From Thiotrichales bacterium (lineage in GTDB: Bacteria > Pseudomonadota > Gammaproteobacteria > HK1): a stretch of DNA of 53,046 nt. The stretch is taken from NCBI GenBank assembly GCA_026709935.1, contig JAPOSC010000004.1, positions 1 to 53,046 on the forward strand, read 5' to 3'. Of this stretch, positions 7,997 through 16,860 are shown one piece after another. The position numbers and the translations under genes are program-made. The notes beneath the pieces are model-generated. The model saw only the letters and a program-made list of their open reading frames with translations. It made no database searches and was not told the DNA's origin. Numbering within the stretch: the first letter of the stretch is position 1; each line of letters begins with the position of its first letter.

Positions 7997-10906
7997 TCAC
8001 ACCAACGCGCCCTCTGGAACAGGCTCCACCCGCGCCGCGCAGTACTTGAACTCCGGGATCTTCCCGAACGGATCCAGGGCCGGGTTCGTGAGGGTGTTGG
8101 CGGCCGCTTCCGCGTAGCAGAAGGGCACGAAGACCACGCCGGACGGGACCGCGCCATCGGACCGCGCCCTGAGTTCGATGACGCCGCGGCGGGTCGCCAC
8201 CCGCACCGGATCGCCGGCCGCGATGCCGAGTTTGCGCAGGTCGAACGGGGAGAGGCTCGCCATCGCCTCCGGCTCCAGGGCGTCGAGAACGGTGGCCCGC
8301 CGGGTGATGGCGCCGGTATGCCAGTGCTCGAGCTGGCGGCCCGTGGTGAGCACCATGGGGTACTCGTCGTCCGGCTGCTCGCCCGGCGGCACGATGGAGG
8401 CGGGCACCAGCTTCGCGCGGCCGTCCGGGGTCGGGAACCCCTCCCCGAACACGATATCCGTGCCCGGCTCGTCCGGGGCCTCGCAAGGGTAGGTCACCGC
8501 GCTCTCGGCCCGCAGGCGATCCCAGGTGATGTTGTCGAACGACGGCATCACCGCCGCCATCTCCGCGAACACGTCGGCGGGGCCGGTGTAGCGCCAGTCG
8601 AGCCCGATGCGGTTGGCGATCTCCTGGATGATCCACCAGTCCTGGCGCGCATCGCCGGGCAGCGCGAGAGCGGCGCGGCCCATCTGCACCTGGCGGTTGG
8701 TGTTGGTGACGGTGCCGTCTTTCTCGGGCCACGCGGAAGCCGGCAGCACGATGTCGGCGTGGAACGCGGTCTCGGTGAGGAAGATATCCTGCACCACCAG
8801 ATGCTCCAGACTCGCGAGCCCGGCCCGCGCGTGATCGACGTCCGGGTCCGACATCGCGGGGTTCTCTCCCATGATGTACATCCCCCTGATGACGCCGGCG
8901 TGCACGGCTTCCATGATCTCCACCACGGTCAGGCCCCGGTTCGCGTCCAGCGAACGGCCCCACAGGTCCTCGAACCGGGCACGAATGTCCTCCTCTTCCA
9001 CCGACTGATAGTCGGGGAAGACCATGGGGATGAGCCCTGCGTCCGAGGCGCCCTGCACGTTGTTCTGGCCGCGCAGCGGGTGAAGCCCGGTGCCGGGACG
9101 GCCGACGTGGCCGGTGATCATCGAGAGCGCGATGAGGCAGCGCGCGTTGTCGGTGCCGTGGGTATGCTGCGAGATCCCCATCCCCCAGAAGATGATCCCC
9201 TTCTCGGCCTTCGCGTAGGTGCGGGCGACCTCGCGAATGCGCCCGGCCTCGATGCCACAGATGGGCGCCATCTCTTCGGGCGTGAAGTCCCGGATGTGCT
9301 GCGCCAGGGCATCGAACCCCGAGACGTGGGTCTCGATGTACTGCCGATCGTAGAGTTCCTCGGTGACGATGACGTTCAGCATGGCATTCAGGAGCGCCAC
9401 GTCGGTGCCGTAGTCGAACTGGAGCATGTGGGTGGCGTGCTGCCTCAGGGCCTGACCGCGCGGGTCCATGACGATGAGAGTGGAGCGCTTCGCCGCCTGC
9501 TTGAAGAAGGTGGCGGCGACGGGGTGGTTCTCGGTGGGGTTGGCGCCGATGACGATGATGACGTCGGAGTCCTCGCAGGCGGTGAACGGAGCGGTGACCG
9601 CGGCGGAGCCGATGCCTTCGAGGAGGGCCGCGACCGAGGACGCATGACACAGCCGCGTACAGTGGTCGACGTTGTTGGTGCCGAAGCCCTGGCGGACGAG
9701 CTTCTGGACGAGGTATGCCTCCTCGTTCGAACCCTTGGCGGAGCCGAAGCCGGCGAGCGCGGCCCCGCCGTCCCGGTCGCGGATGGCGGCGAGTCCGCCC
9801 GCGGCGCGCTCGAGCGCCTCCTCCCAGCTCGCCTCGCGGAAATGGGTCAGGGGGTTCGCGGGGTCGATATCGCAGTCGGCGGACTTCGGGGCGTCGTCGC
9901 GCCGAATCAGCGGGGTGGTGAGGCGATGCGGATGAGTCACGTAGTCGAAACCGAACCGCCCCTTCACGCACAGCCGCTTCTGGTTGGCGGGACCGTCGCG
10001 GCCCTGTACCGCGGCGATGACCCTGGTGGCGCCGGCCTCGCGCGCGGCGGCAACCTCGGCGCGGTCACCGGCTTCACCCTTCGCCTCCGCTTCGGGACTA
10101 TCCGTGATCTGGTGGCGCGACAATGGCGCCTCAGGTGTGCGCACCGGTGATTGCGCCTTCCCTTCGGAGTCGTCCGTGAGCTGGTAGGTGATCTGGCAGC
10201 CGACGCCGCAGTAAGGACAGACGCTCTTCACTTCGTCGAGCCGGAGCCGGCGGTCGACGCCGGCCTCGTCGACGAGGGACGCCTCCATCAACGCCCCAGT
10301 CGGGCACGCCTGCACACACTCCCCGCAGGCGACGCAGGTGCTCGCGCCCATCGGGTCGTCAAAGTCGAAGACGATCTTCGAGCCGCTCCCGCGCCAGGCC
10401 ATGCCGATGACGTCGTTGACCTGCACCTCGCGGCAGGCCCGCACGCACAGGTTGCAGTGGATGCAGGCATCGAGGTTGACGCGCATCGCGGGGTGGCTCG
10501 AGTCCGGGGCGACCGGAGGTCGGCTCGGAAACCGGCTCTCGGTCACGTCCATGCGCTCGGCCCACTGCCAGAGTCTCGAATCGTGCTGGTGCGCGACCTC
10601 CCGGGCCGGCTGGTCGGCGACGAGCATCTCCATCACCATCCGGCGCGAAGCCTGCGCCCGCTTGGTGTCGGTATGCACCACCATCCCTGGCGCCGCCCGG
10701 CGCTGGCACGAAGCGGCGAGCACCCGCTCTCCTTCGACCTCCACCATGCACGCGCGGCAGTTGCCGTCGGCCCGGTAGCCGGGCTCGTCGGCGTAGCACA
10801 GATGCGGGATGTCGGTACCGAGCCGATGCGCGACCTGCCAGATCGTCTCGCCGGAGGACGCCTCGACGGAGCGGCCATCGAGGGTGAACTGAACCGATTC
10901 AATCAT
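7997..10906 (-). CDS. fdhA: NAD-dependent formate dehydrogenase, alpha (catalytic) subunit
   Basis: A 969-residue cytoplasmic Mo/W-bis-MGD formate dehydrogenase that oxidises formate to CO2. The N-terminal 2Fe-2S domain has cysteines at 37, 50, 53 and 67. Two 4Fe-4S ferredoxin motifs follow at 148-158 and 191-201, and a further cluster uses Cys230, 233, 237 and 313. The metal ligand region DHCTRLCHASS has Cys420-His421, so this is a cysteine rather than a selenocysteine enzyme. Residues about 244-295 are a hydrophilic Glu/Ala-rich insertion within the 4Fe-4S domain, where relatives have only a short link. It overlaps the beta-subunit gene by 8 bases, so the subunits are co-translated. Confidence 0.94.
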   Translation of the reverse strand: MIESVQFTLDGRSVEASSGETIWQVAHRLGTDIPHLCYADEPGYRADGNCRACMVEVEGERVLAASCQRRAAPGMVVHTDTKRAQASRRMVMEMLVADQPAREVAHQHDSRLWQWAERMDVTESRFPSRPPVAPDSSHPAMRVNLDACIHCNLCVRACREVQVNDVIGMAWRGSGSKIVFDFDDPMGASTCVACGECVQACPTGALMEASLVDEAGVDRRLRLDEVKSVCPYCGVGCQITYQLTDDSEGKAQSPVRTPEAPLSRHQITDSPEAEAKGEAGDRAEVAAAREAGATRVIAAVQGRDGPANQKRLCVKGRFGFDYVTHPHRLTTPLIRRDDAPKSADCDIDPANPLTHFREASWEEALERAAGGLAAIRDRDGGAALAGFGSAKGSNEEAYLVQKLVRQGFGTNNVDHCTRLCHASSVAALLEGIGSAAVTAPFTACEDSDVIIVIGANPTENHPVAATFFKQAAKRSTLIVMDPRGQALRQHATHMLQFDYGTDVALLNAMLNVIVTEELYDRQYIETHVSGFDALAQHIRDFTPEEMAPICGIEAGRIREVARTYAKAEKGIIFWGMGISQHTHGTDNARCLIALSMITGHVGRPGTGLHPLRGQNNVQGASDAGLIPMVFPDYQSVEEEDIRARFEDLWGRSLDANRGLTVVEIMEAVHAGVIRGMYIMGENPAMSDPDVDHARAGLASLEHLVVQDIFLTETAFHADIVLPASAWPEKDGTVTNTNRQVQMGRAALALPGDARQDWWIIQEIANRIGLDWRYTGPADVFAEMAAVMPSFDNITWDRLRAESAVTYPCEAPDEPGTDIVFGEGFPTPDGRAKLVPASIVPPGEQPDDEYPMVLTTGRQLEHWHTGAITRRATVLDALEPEAMASLSPFDLRKLGIAAGDPVRVATRRGVIELRARSDGAVPSGVVFVPFCYAEAAANTLTNPALDPFGKIPEFKYCAARVEPVPEGALV

Positions 10907-12614
10907 TTTGGACTCTCACGTCTTCCCTGAAGTACCGCATCACCGAGTTCAGCGGATTGGCGGCGGCCTGGCCGAGGCCGCAGATGGAGGCATCGCTCAT
11001 CGTACGCCCGAGTTCCACGAGCAGCGGTTCGTCCCATATGTCGCGCTCCATGAGCTTCACCGCCTTCTCGGTGCCCACCCGGCACGGGGTGCACTGGCCG
11101 CAGCTCTCGTCCTCGAAGAAGCGCATGAGGTTGAGGGCGACGGCCTTCATGTCGTCCCGATCCGACAGCACCACCACCGCGTGCGAGCCCACGAAGCACC
11201 CGTGCTGCTCCAGCTTGCCGAACTCCAGTGGCAGATCCGCCATCGACGCGGGCAAGATGCCGCCGCTCGCGCCACCCGGGAGGTAGCCACGGAGCGTGTG
11301 CCCCGGCGCCATGCCGCCGCAGAATTCGTCGACCAGTTCGCGAAGCGTCACCCCGGCCGGAGCGAGCTTGACCCCCGGTGACTTCACCCGCCCGGACACC
11401 GAGTAGCTGCGGAGTCCCTTCCCGCCGTTCCGGCCGTGGCTCGCGAACCACTCCGGCCCCTTCTCGACGATGTCGCGCACCCAGTACATGGTCTCCACGT
11501 TCTGCACCAGCGTCGGGCGACCGAATACGCCGACCTCGGCGACATAGGGCGGGCGGTGGCGCGGCAGTCCGCGCTTGCCCTCGATGGACTCGATCATCGA
11601 GGACTCCTCGCCGCAGATGTAGGCACCAGCGCCGCGGCGAAGATGCAGCTCCGTGTGGGTGTCGAGCCCGGCGGGGCCGAGCTTCGCCAGTTCGCGGAGC
11701 AGGATGTCCCGGATGAACGGGTACTCGTCGCGGAGATAGACGTAGACGGCTTCCGCCTCCACCGCCCACGCCGCGACGAGGACGCCTTCGAGAAACCGGT
11801 GGGGGTCGTGTTCGAGGTAGTAGCGGTCCTTGAAGGTGCCGGGTTCACCCTCGTCCGCATTGACCGCCATCAGTCGGGGTCCCTCGTAGCCGCGCACGAT
11901 GCGCCACTTGCGCCCGGTGGGGAATCCGGCCCCACCGAGGCCGCGCAGGCCGGCGGCGTCGAGCTTCGTGGCGATGTCCTCGAACGTGTGCTCGCCGGCC
12001 AGACACGCGCGCAGAAGGGTGTAGCCGCCGTCCCGTTCGTAGGCGTCGAGGGCGCGGTACTCCGGGATGACAGGATGAAGATCACCGGCCTCGACGAGCG
12101 CGCGGATGGCCGGCTCGTCCGCATGGTCCACATGACGGTGGCCGACCTCGGCCACCGGGGCGGTGTCGCACCGGCCCATGCACGGGGCGCGGAGCACCCG
12201 CACATGCTCGCCAAGCACGGCGGGCAGCGATTCGAGCAAGTCGTGGGCGCCGGCAAGCTCGCACGAGAGGCTGTCGCAGACCCGCACCGTAATGGCCGGC
12301 GGCGGCGCCTCGTCTTCAGCGAGCACGTCGAAGTGCGCGTAGAACGTCGCGGTCTCGTAGACCTCGGCCATCGGCAGACGCATCTCGTGAGCGAGGGCGG
12401 CGAGGTGCGGGGCGGAAATGCAGTGCCAGCGGTCCTGGATGAGGTGCAGGTGCTCGATGAGCAGGTCGCGGGCTCGTGACCGGTCCCCGAGCAGGGTACG
12501 GATCTCGCCGAGCGCGGCCGGATCCACTTGCCGACCCTTGGGCTGACGGCGGGCCTTGCCGCGCCCGGAGCCGGGATGGCGGCGGCGACGGGGGGATTCC
12601 ATGGTGGTGGGCAT
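10899..12614 (-). CDS. fdhB: Formate dehydrogenase beta subunit (NuoE-NuoF type fusion)
   Basis: A 571-residue diaphorase subunit that passes electrons from formate dehydrogenase to NAD+. The N-terminal thioredoxin-like domain (about 30-170) resembles NuoE, with the 2Fe-2S cysteines in CDSLSC and CMGRC. The C-terminal part resembles NuoF: FMN/NADH motifs GLGGAGFPTGRKW and NADEGEPGTFKDR, then AYICGEESS, and a 4Fe-4S motif ESCGQCTPCRVGT. This E-F fusion is typical of soluble NAD-linked formate dehydrogenases. A basic N-terminal tail of about 28 residues is unusual; a second ATG at 12602 is possible. It lies downstream of the HicBA remnant on the same strand. Confidence 0.92.
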   Translation of the reverse strand: MPTTMESPRRRRHPGSGRGKARRQPKGRQVDPAALGEIRTLLGDRSRARDLLIEHLHLIQDRWHCISAPHLAALAHEMRLPMAEVYETATFYAHFDVLAEDEAPPPAITVRVCDSLSCELAGAHDLLESLPAVLGEHVRVLRAPCMGRCDTAPVAEVGHRHVDHADEPAIRALVEAGDLHPVIPEYRALDAYERDGGYTLLRACLAGEHTFEDIATKLDAAGLRGLGGAGFPTGRKWRIVRGYEGPRLMAVNADEGEPGTFKDRYYLEHDPHRFLEGVLVAAWAVEAEAVYVYLRDEYPFIRDILLRELAKLGPAGLDTHTELHLRRGAGAYICGEESSMIESIEGKRGLPRHRPPYVAEVGVFGRPTLVQNVETMYWVRDIVEKGPEWFASHGRNGGKGLRSYSVSGRVKSPGVKLAPAGVTLRELVDEFCGGMAPGHTLRGYLPGGASGGILPASMADLPLEFGKLEQHGCFVGSHAVVVLSDRDDMKAVALNLMRFFEDESCGQCTPCRVGTEKAVKLMERDIWDEPLLVELGRTMSDASICGLGQAAANPLNSVMRYFREDVRVQND

Positions 12615-12667
12615 TCGGATTCCGATGGTGACTGCCGATTCAGGAGAACCGACGACGATTGTTCAGG

Positions 12668-12899
12668 TTAGAGCCGATTCCATTCATCCAGAGAAATCTG
12701 GCGTCCGATGATCCTTTCGACTTCTCGAATCATCATGCGAAGTTGTGAAACCGAAGTATTCATCGCTCGATGGCAGAGCCAACCGGTAGCTCTCGCCGAG
12801 CATGAACTGATGCCGTGAACCCGAGAATGGACCATCAAAGCCGAGGCCGCGCAAACGACGAATGAAGAGGTTGCGCTTACATGGCGTCCAACGGCTCAC
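12668..12899 (-). pseudogene. hicA: hicA toxin gene, frameshifted
   Basis: The start matches HicA mRNA-interferase toxins: RNLFIRRLRGLGFDG, then GSRHQFM with the dsRBD-like catalytic histidine, then LPSSDEY. After that the frame is lost. One extra base near 12753-12756 shifts the reading frame; in the other frame the expected ending resumes as VSQLRMMIREVERIIG and runs to a stop at 12668. Restoring that base gives a 76-residue HicA of normal length. The shifted frame as it stands would give a 71-residue product lacking the C-terminal helix. The toxin is probably inactive, unless this is a sequencing error. It overlaps hicB by 23 bases. Confidence 0.8.
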
Positions 12900-13149
12900 G
12901 TGTCGGCTGCCTGTTCAAGTCAAGTCCCGCGAGAATCGGGATCGAGTGCCCCAGTTTCAATCCCAGAAACAACCAATCTTCCAATGTCGATCGCAACGAA
13001 TGCTCGCATTCCATCAATGAGGTGCCGAAGGCAACGACCCCTTTGCACGGCGGGATTCGACCTGCGAATGTACCGTCGTCCAGCTCGTCGTATGCCGCCG
13101 CCGCCATGGCATGGTCGAGATAGTCGCTGAGAATGCATTCAGTGCTCAT
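12877..13149 (-). CDS. hicB: HicB-like antitoxin
   Basis: A 90-residue protein with the HicB partial RNase-H-like fold: DDGTFAGRIPPCKGVVAFGT, then LEDWLFLGLKLGHSIPIL. HicB proteins neutralise HicA and can repress their own promoter. The start at 13149 has GAGGG 8 bases upstream; an upstream ATG at 13159 is less well supported. It sits 64 bp downstream of the CoA-ligase alpha gene and ahead of the broken hicA, so the module is lodged inside a metabolic gene run on the same strand. With its toxin disrupted, the gene may be a relic. Confidence 0.82.
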   Translation of the reverse strand: MSTECILSDYLDHAMAAAAYDELDDGTFAGRIPPCKGVVAFGTSLMECEHSLRSTLEDWLFLGLKLGHSIPILAGLDLNRQPTREPLDAM

Positions 13150-13213
13150 TTCAACCCTCATGATGGGGCGGGCTCGGCCCTCCTCCGCGGGGCCGGCCCT
13201 CTCACCTTCGAGG

Positions 13214-14089
13214 TCATGCCCGCAACGCCTCGGCCATTGTCCGGGCAATTTCGGCCAGGGAATCCGGGACGGTCACCCCGGCGCCGCGCAGCGCCTCGAG
13301 CTTCTCCTGCGCGCTGCCGCGGCCGCCCGCGATGATCGCGCCGGCGTGCCCCATGCGCCGGCCGGCCGGCGCCGTGGTCCCCGCAATGTAGCCGACCACC
13401 GGTTTCGAGGCACGCGATTCGCGCAGGAATTCGGCCGCCGCCTCTTCTTCGACCCCTCCGATCTCGCCGATGAGGATGATCCCGTCGGTCTCGTCGTCGG
13501 CGATGAACCGCTCCAGGCATTCGACGAAGCCGATGCCATGCACCGGGTCCGCGCCGATCCCCACCACGGTGCTCTGTCCCAGACCGAGGGCGGTGCACTG
13601 GGCCGCGACCTCGTAGGTGAGGGTGCTGGAGCGCGACATGATGCCGATGCGCCCGGGACGATGGATGAGCCCCGGCATGATCCCGATCCGGCACGCGCCG
13701 GGGGTGATGATGCCGGGGGTGTTGGGACCGACGAGGGTGGTGGACGTGCCCTGCAGCACCCGCTTGACGCGCAACATGTCGAGCACCGGGACGCCCTCGG
13801 TAAGGCATACCACCAGCTTCACCCCGGCCTGGATCGCCTCGATCATGGCATCCGCCGCCCGATCGGGCGGGACGTAGACGACCGATGCATCCGCCCCGGT
13901 CGCCTCCACCGCGTCGGCGACCCGATCGTGGACGGGAAGATACAGGTGCCGACTGCCGCCCTTGCCGGGAGTGACGCAGGCGACGAACCGGGTGCCATAG
14001 GCGATGGACTGCTCCGCATGGAACGTCCCCTGACGACCGGTGATGCCCTGACCGATGACCCGGGTGTCGGCATCGACGAGGATGGCCAT
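13214..14089 (-). CDS. Succinyl-CoA/malyl-CoA ligase alpha subunit
   Basis: A 291-residue alpha subunit of the ADP-forming acyl-CoA synthetase family (SucD/MtkB). The CoA-binding N-terminal segment [13 protein letters not shown], the [11 protein letters not shown] loop and the active-site phosphohistidine in RRMGHAGAI (His248) are present. Sequence flavour is SucD-like, but linkage to formate and serine-hydroxymethyltransferase genes makes malate-CoA ligase (serine-cycle MtkB) a reasonable alternative. One oddity is SRSST where both families usually have SRSGT. It follows the beta gene with a 70-bp gap. A housekeeping sucCD normally sits in a TCA-cycle operon, and none is visible here. Confidence 0.85.
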   Translation of the reverse strand: MAILVDADTRVIGQGITGRQGTFHAEQSIAYGTRFVACVTPGKGGSRHLYLPVHDRVADAVEATGADASVVYVPPDRAADAMIEAIQAGVKLVVCLTEGVPVLDMLRVKRVLQGTSTTLVGPNTPGIITPGACRIGIMPGLIHRPGRIGIMSRSSTLTYEVAAQCTALGLGQSTVVGIGADPVHGIGFVECLERFIADDETDGIILIGEIGGVEEEAAAEFLRESRASKPVVGYIAGTTAPAGRRMGHAGAIIAGGRGSAQEKLEALRGAGVTVPDSLAEIARTMAEALRA

Positions 14090-14159
14090 CAGGCGGCTCC
14101 CCGTTGCCGAAGAAGAGTCCCGAGGGGAAACCGGAGGGTGTCGAAGGGCGCGAAGGGAC

Positions 14160-15329
14160 TCATCGGGCGCCCCCGGACGCGGCCCTTACCGCGCGCATCG
14201 CCGCATCGCCCAGCGACTCGGCCGGCTCCGCCTCGACCCCGGTGTCGCGCAGAACCTTGCGGGCGAGTTCCCGATTCACGCCCTCGAACCGGGCGACGAT
14301 GGGCACCGACCGCCCGGCGGCGCGGCAGGCGGACGCGAACGCCTCGGCGACGACGTCGCACCGGGTCATGCCGCCTCCGACGATATTGACGAGCAATACT
14401 TTGACCCGGGGGTTTTCGAGCACGAGCCGGCAGGCGGCAGTCATCCGATCGCGCCCGGCGGCGGGGGGGAGATCGAGGAAATTCGCGGGCGCGCCGCCCT
14501 GGAGCCTGAGGATGTCCATCGTGGCCATCGCGAGACCCGCGCCGTTCACCACGCAGCCGATGTCGCCGTCGAGCGCGATGTAGTTGAAGCCGTGGCGGAC
14601 CCGCTCGAACCGCCCCTCCTCGTCGCGCTCGCGCAGATCCTCGATGTCGCGGTGGCGGAACATGGCGTTGTCGTCGATGCTCATCTTGGCATCGAGGGCG
14701 AGCAGCTCGCCGTCGGCCGTGAGCGCAAGCGGATTGATCTCGATGAGCGATGCGTCGTAGGAGACAAAGGCGTCGTAGAGCCCGATCATGAGGCGCTCGG
14801 CTCCGGCCGAATGCGCCCCGCCGAGCCCGATGTCGGCGGCGAGGCGACGCGCATCGGCGGGATTCAGCCCATCGATCGGGTCGATGGCGACCTGCGATAT
14901 CCGCTCCGGGTGCTCCCCGGCCACCGACTCGATCGACGTCCCCCCCGCGTCGGAGCCGACAAGGGTGATCCGCGACGCGGCCCGGTCGAGCCCTAGGGCA
15001 AGGTAGTGTTCGCTCGCGGCCCGGCACACCGCCTCGACGTATACCCGGCGCACGTATTCGCCTTCGCCACCGGTCTGAGGGGTGACGAGCCGCGCGCCGA
15101 GCATCTCCCGGGCGACTTCGCGCACATCGGCCGGGGAGGCCACCATCTTCACCCCGCCGGCTCGGCCACGGTCACCGGCCCGGATCTGGGCCTTGACCAC
15201 CCAGCGCGACCCACCGATGCGGCGGGCTGCCGCCTCCGCCTCCTCGGCGGTGAACGCGCACTCTCCGGGAGGTGATGCCAGTCCGTACGGGCGCAGGAGC
15301 TGCTTGGCCTGATATTCGTGGATGTCCAT
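14160..15329 (-). CDS. Succinyl-CoA/malyl-CoA ligase beta subunit
   Basis: A 389-residue beta subunit (SucC/MtkA family) with an ATP-grasp N-terminal domain. The opening [12 protein letters not shown], the [12 protein letters not shown] nucleotide segment, [20 protein letters not shown] metal-binding region, and the [15 protein letters not shown] motif of the C-terminal domain are all present. The MtkA-like features MDxHEYQAK and [11 protein letters not shown] are compatible with either succinate or malate as substrate. The chosen start at 15329 gives the standard N terminus; a longer frame upstream is unconserved and would run across the operator. A GntR-type palindrome lies 38 bp upstream. 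It is the first gene of the minus-strand run leading to fdhB, fdhA and matB. Confidence 0.86.
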   Translation of the reverse strand: MDIHEYQAKQLLRPYGLASPPGECAFTAEEAEAAARRIGGSRWVVKAQIRAGDRGRAGGVKMVASPADVREVAREMLGARLVTPQTGGEGEYVRRVYVEAVCRAASEHYLALGLDRAASRITLVGSDAGGTSIESVAGEHPERISQVAIDPIDGLNPADARRLAADIGLGGAHSAGAERLMIGLYDAFVSYDASLIEINPLALTADGELLALDAKMSIDDNAMFRHRDIEDLRERDEEGRFERVRHGFNYIALDGDIGCVVNGAGLAMATMDILRLQGGAPANFLDLPPAAGRDRMTAACRLVLENPRVKVLLVNIVGGGMTRCDVVAEAFASACRAAGRSVPIVARFEGVNRELARKVLRDTGVEAEPAESLGDAAMRAVRAASGGAR

Positions 15330-15595
15330 CAGGGAGCGCCTCGGAAAGCGCCGGTGGGGGCAGCTCGGTATACGATATACCAACCATCCGGTATCAACAA
15401 TGAATCATCCCCGAATCATTCCCGAAGCCGGCAATTCCCGTTGCGTCCCCCGGGCGGGACCTCGCGCGAGGAGCATCCCCGGACAGTCGTCTGCGACACC
15501 CGCCAACCTCCGGCTCCACCCCATGTCGCGACCCCCGGAGGCCGAGAGGAGCATGGCAGCCTGCAACCGCAAACAACTGTCAGCGGCGCCGGCGG
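15330..15595. other. Promoter region of the CoA-ligase operon
   Basis: This 266-bp gap between the formyl-THF hydrolase-like gene and the CoA-ligase beta gene carries the palindrome at 15367-15381 and a further half-site, CCGGTATC, near 15388. No gene is apparent. Confidence 0.5.
15367..15381. promoter_or_regulatory. Putative GntR operator, CoA-ligase operon
   Basis: GGTATACGATATACC is a perfect 6-base inverted pair around a 3-base centre, 38-52 bp upstream of the CoA-ligase beta start. Its half-site matches the palindromes at 22256-22278 and 25905-25921. FCD-type GntR regulators such as the VanR/FadR groups bind palindromes of this TNGTATACNA type, so the GntR protein encoded at 21532-22224 is the likely ligand-responsive binder. 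Confidence 0.65.
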
Positions 15596-16513
15596 CTATT
15601 TCAATCGAGCACCGACGCGGAGACCCGCGTCCCCCGCCCACTCCGCCGCCGGCACCTTCCGGGCGCCGTCGGGGCGCACCCGCTTGACCAGAATCTGCCC
15701 ATCGGCGGTCGCCACCTGCACGCCGTCGTCCCCGATGCGGGTAATCCCGCCGGGCTGGACGCTCCGCGCCTCGGAGACCTTCACGCAGTCGAAGACGGCG
15801 ACCTTCGTGTCCTCGAACGTGGTCCAGGCGCCCGGGGCGGGGTTGCAGCCGCGAATCAGATTCCAGGTCGTCTGCGTGGGCATGTGCCAGTTGATGCGCA
15901 CCAGGTCTCCGCGGCACCAGCCCTCGTAGGTCGCCTGCGAGTGGTCCTGGGCGATCTTCGGCGCTGCACCATCGCGCACGAGGTTCACGCTCTCGAGCAT
16001 GGCTTCGACCCCCAGGGGGAAGAGCTGGTTGAAGTAGAGGCTGCCCAGGGTGTCGTCGTCGGTGATCTCGACCTCCTTCTGCATCAGGATCGGGCCTTCA
16101 TCGAGCCCGTTGTCCGGCCAGAAGATTGAGAGTCCGGTCTCCGTCTCGCCCCAGATGATGGGCCAGTTGATGGAGCTGCCGCCGCGGTGCCGCGGCAGCA
16201 GGGACGGGTGGTACTGGATGGAGCCGTGGACCGGAATGTTCAGCACCTCTTCGGGCACGAACGCGGTGACGTAGGCCATCACGCAGAGGTCCGCCCCGAG
16301 CGAGGTCATCTGCGCCGCCGTCTCCGCGTTCCGATAGGACCGCGGCTGATGGACGGGCAGCCCCCGCTCCACGGCGTACTGCTTGATCGGATCCGGCGGG
16401 CGGCCTTCACGGTCCGGGGCGCAGTACACGCCGATGACGTCCTCTCCGCGTTCGAGCAACGCCTCCAGCACACTCTTCCCGAACGCCTGCTGGCCGTGAA
16501 CGATGATTCTCAT
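15596..16513 (-). CDS. 10-formyltetrahydrofolate hydrolase-like formyltransferase-fold protein
   Basis: A 305-residue protein that follows the N-terminal hydrolase domain of 10-formyl-THF dehydrogenase (ALDH1L1) more closely than ordinary Fmt. The formyltransferase-fold core HPSLLPRHRGGSSINW holds the catalytic histidine and the IFWPDNGLDEGPILMQKE segment the catalytic aspartate. The Fmt-C-like tail (about 200-305) contains INW and RGCNPAPGAWT. The predicted reaction is 10-formyl-THF to THF plus formate, or a formyl transfer between folate and another carrier. No aldehyde dehydrogenase domain is attached. It is divergent from glyA across a 347-bp gap, which ties it to C1-folate flow. A role as initiator-tRNA formyltransferase is unlikely, given that context. 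Confidence 0.78.
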   Translation of the reverse strand: MRIIVHGQQAFGKSVLEALLERGEDVIGVYCAPDREGRPPDPIKQYAVERGLPVHQPRSYRNAETAAQMTSLGADLCVMAYVTAFVPEEVLNIPVHGSIQYHPSLLPRHRGGSSINWPIIWGETETGLSIFWPDNGLDEGPILMQKEVEITDDDTLGSLYFNQLFPLGVEAMLESVNLVRDGAAPKIAQDHSQATYEGWCRGDLVRINWHMPTQTTWNLIRGCNPAPGAWTTFEDTKVAVFDCVKVSEARSVQPGGITRIGDDGVQVATADGQILVKRVRPDGARKVPAAEWAGDAGLRVGARLK

Positions 16514-16860
16514 GCCTCACTCTCCCTGGTGATTGACCGACTCGGAACCGGAGCCGTCTCGGACCAAACCGCATGATGCCAGGATGTTCGCAGGATGCAC
16601 GGTTCTGCAAGGTCCGGTTCTCGGCCGGAGGCCGGGCGACCGCGGGCGGAGAAAGGCACGTCGCGCGGCGCAGCGTCCACGCGCCGGAATGCGTCGGCGG
16701 GCATCGCCGGATCGGGACGCAAGGGCTGGACAACGACCAGGAGTTCTCCGCACGATCACGCCCTTCGTCGGTGCCGAATGCATGCACCGCCACCTCGAGC
16801 CCGGCCCGACGCCGGCCGCCACGGACACCAATCACGACGCACGCCACCGGAGCGCTCTCA
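16514..16860. other. Divergent promoter region, formyl-THF hydrolase-like gene / glyA
   Basis: A 347-bp gap between two divergently transcribed genes of C1 metabolism. I find no GGTATAC palindrome here and no gene with a plausible protein. A 15-base match to the ~119-bp repeat (GGAACCGGAGCC) near 16549 is too short to call a copy. Confidence 0.45.

Noticed and set aside
7902..9971. Very long antisense-type frames over fdhA
   Set aside because: They are Arg/Gly/Ala-rich with no family motifs and coincide with a strongly supported gene. They are shadows of codon bias.
7997..10906. Selenocysteine formate dehydrogenase
   Set aside because: The metal-ligand position reads as a cysteine codon (DHCTRLCH) and no in-frame TGA occurs.
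16533..16640. Fourth copy of the ~119-bp repeat
   Set aside because: Only about 15 bases match (GGAACCGGAGCC), and the inverted arms are missing.
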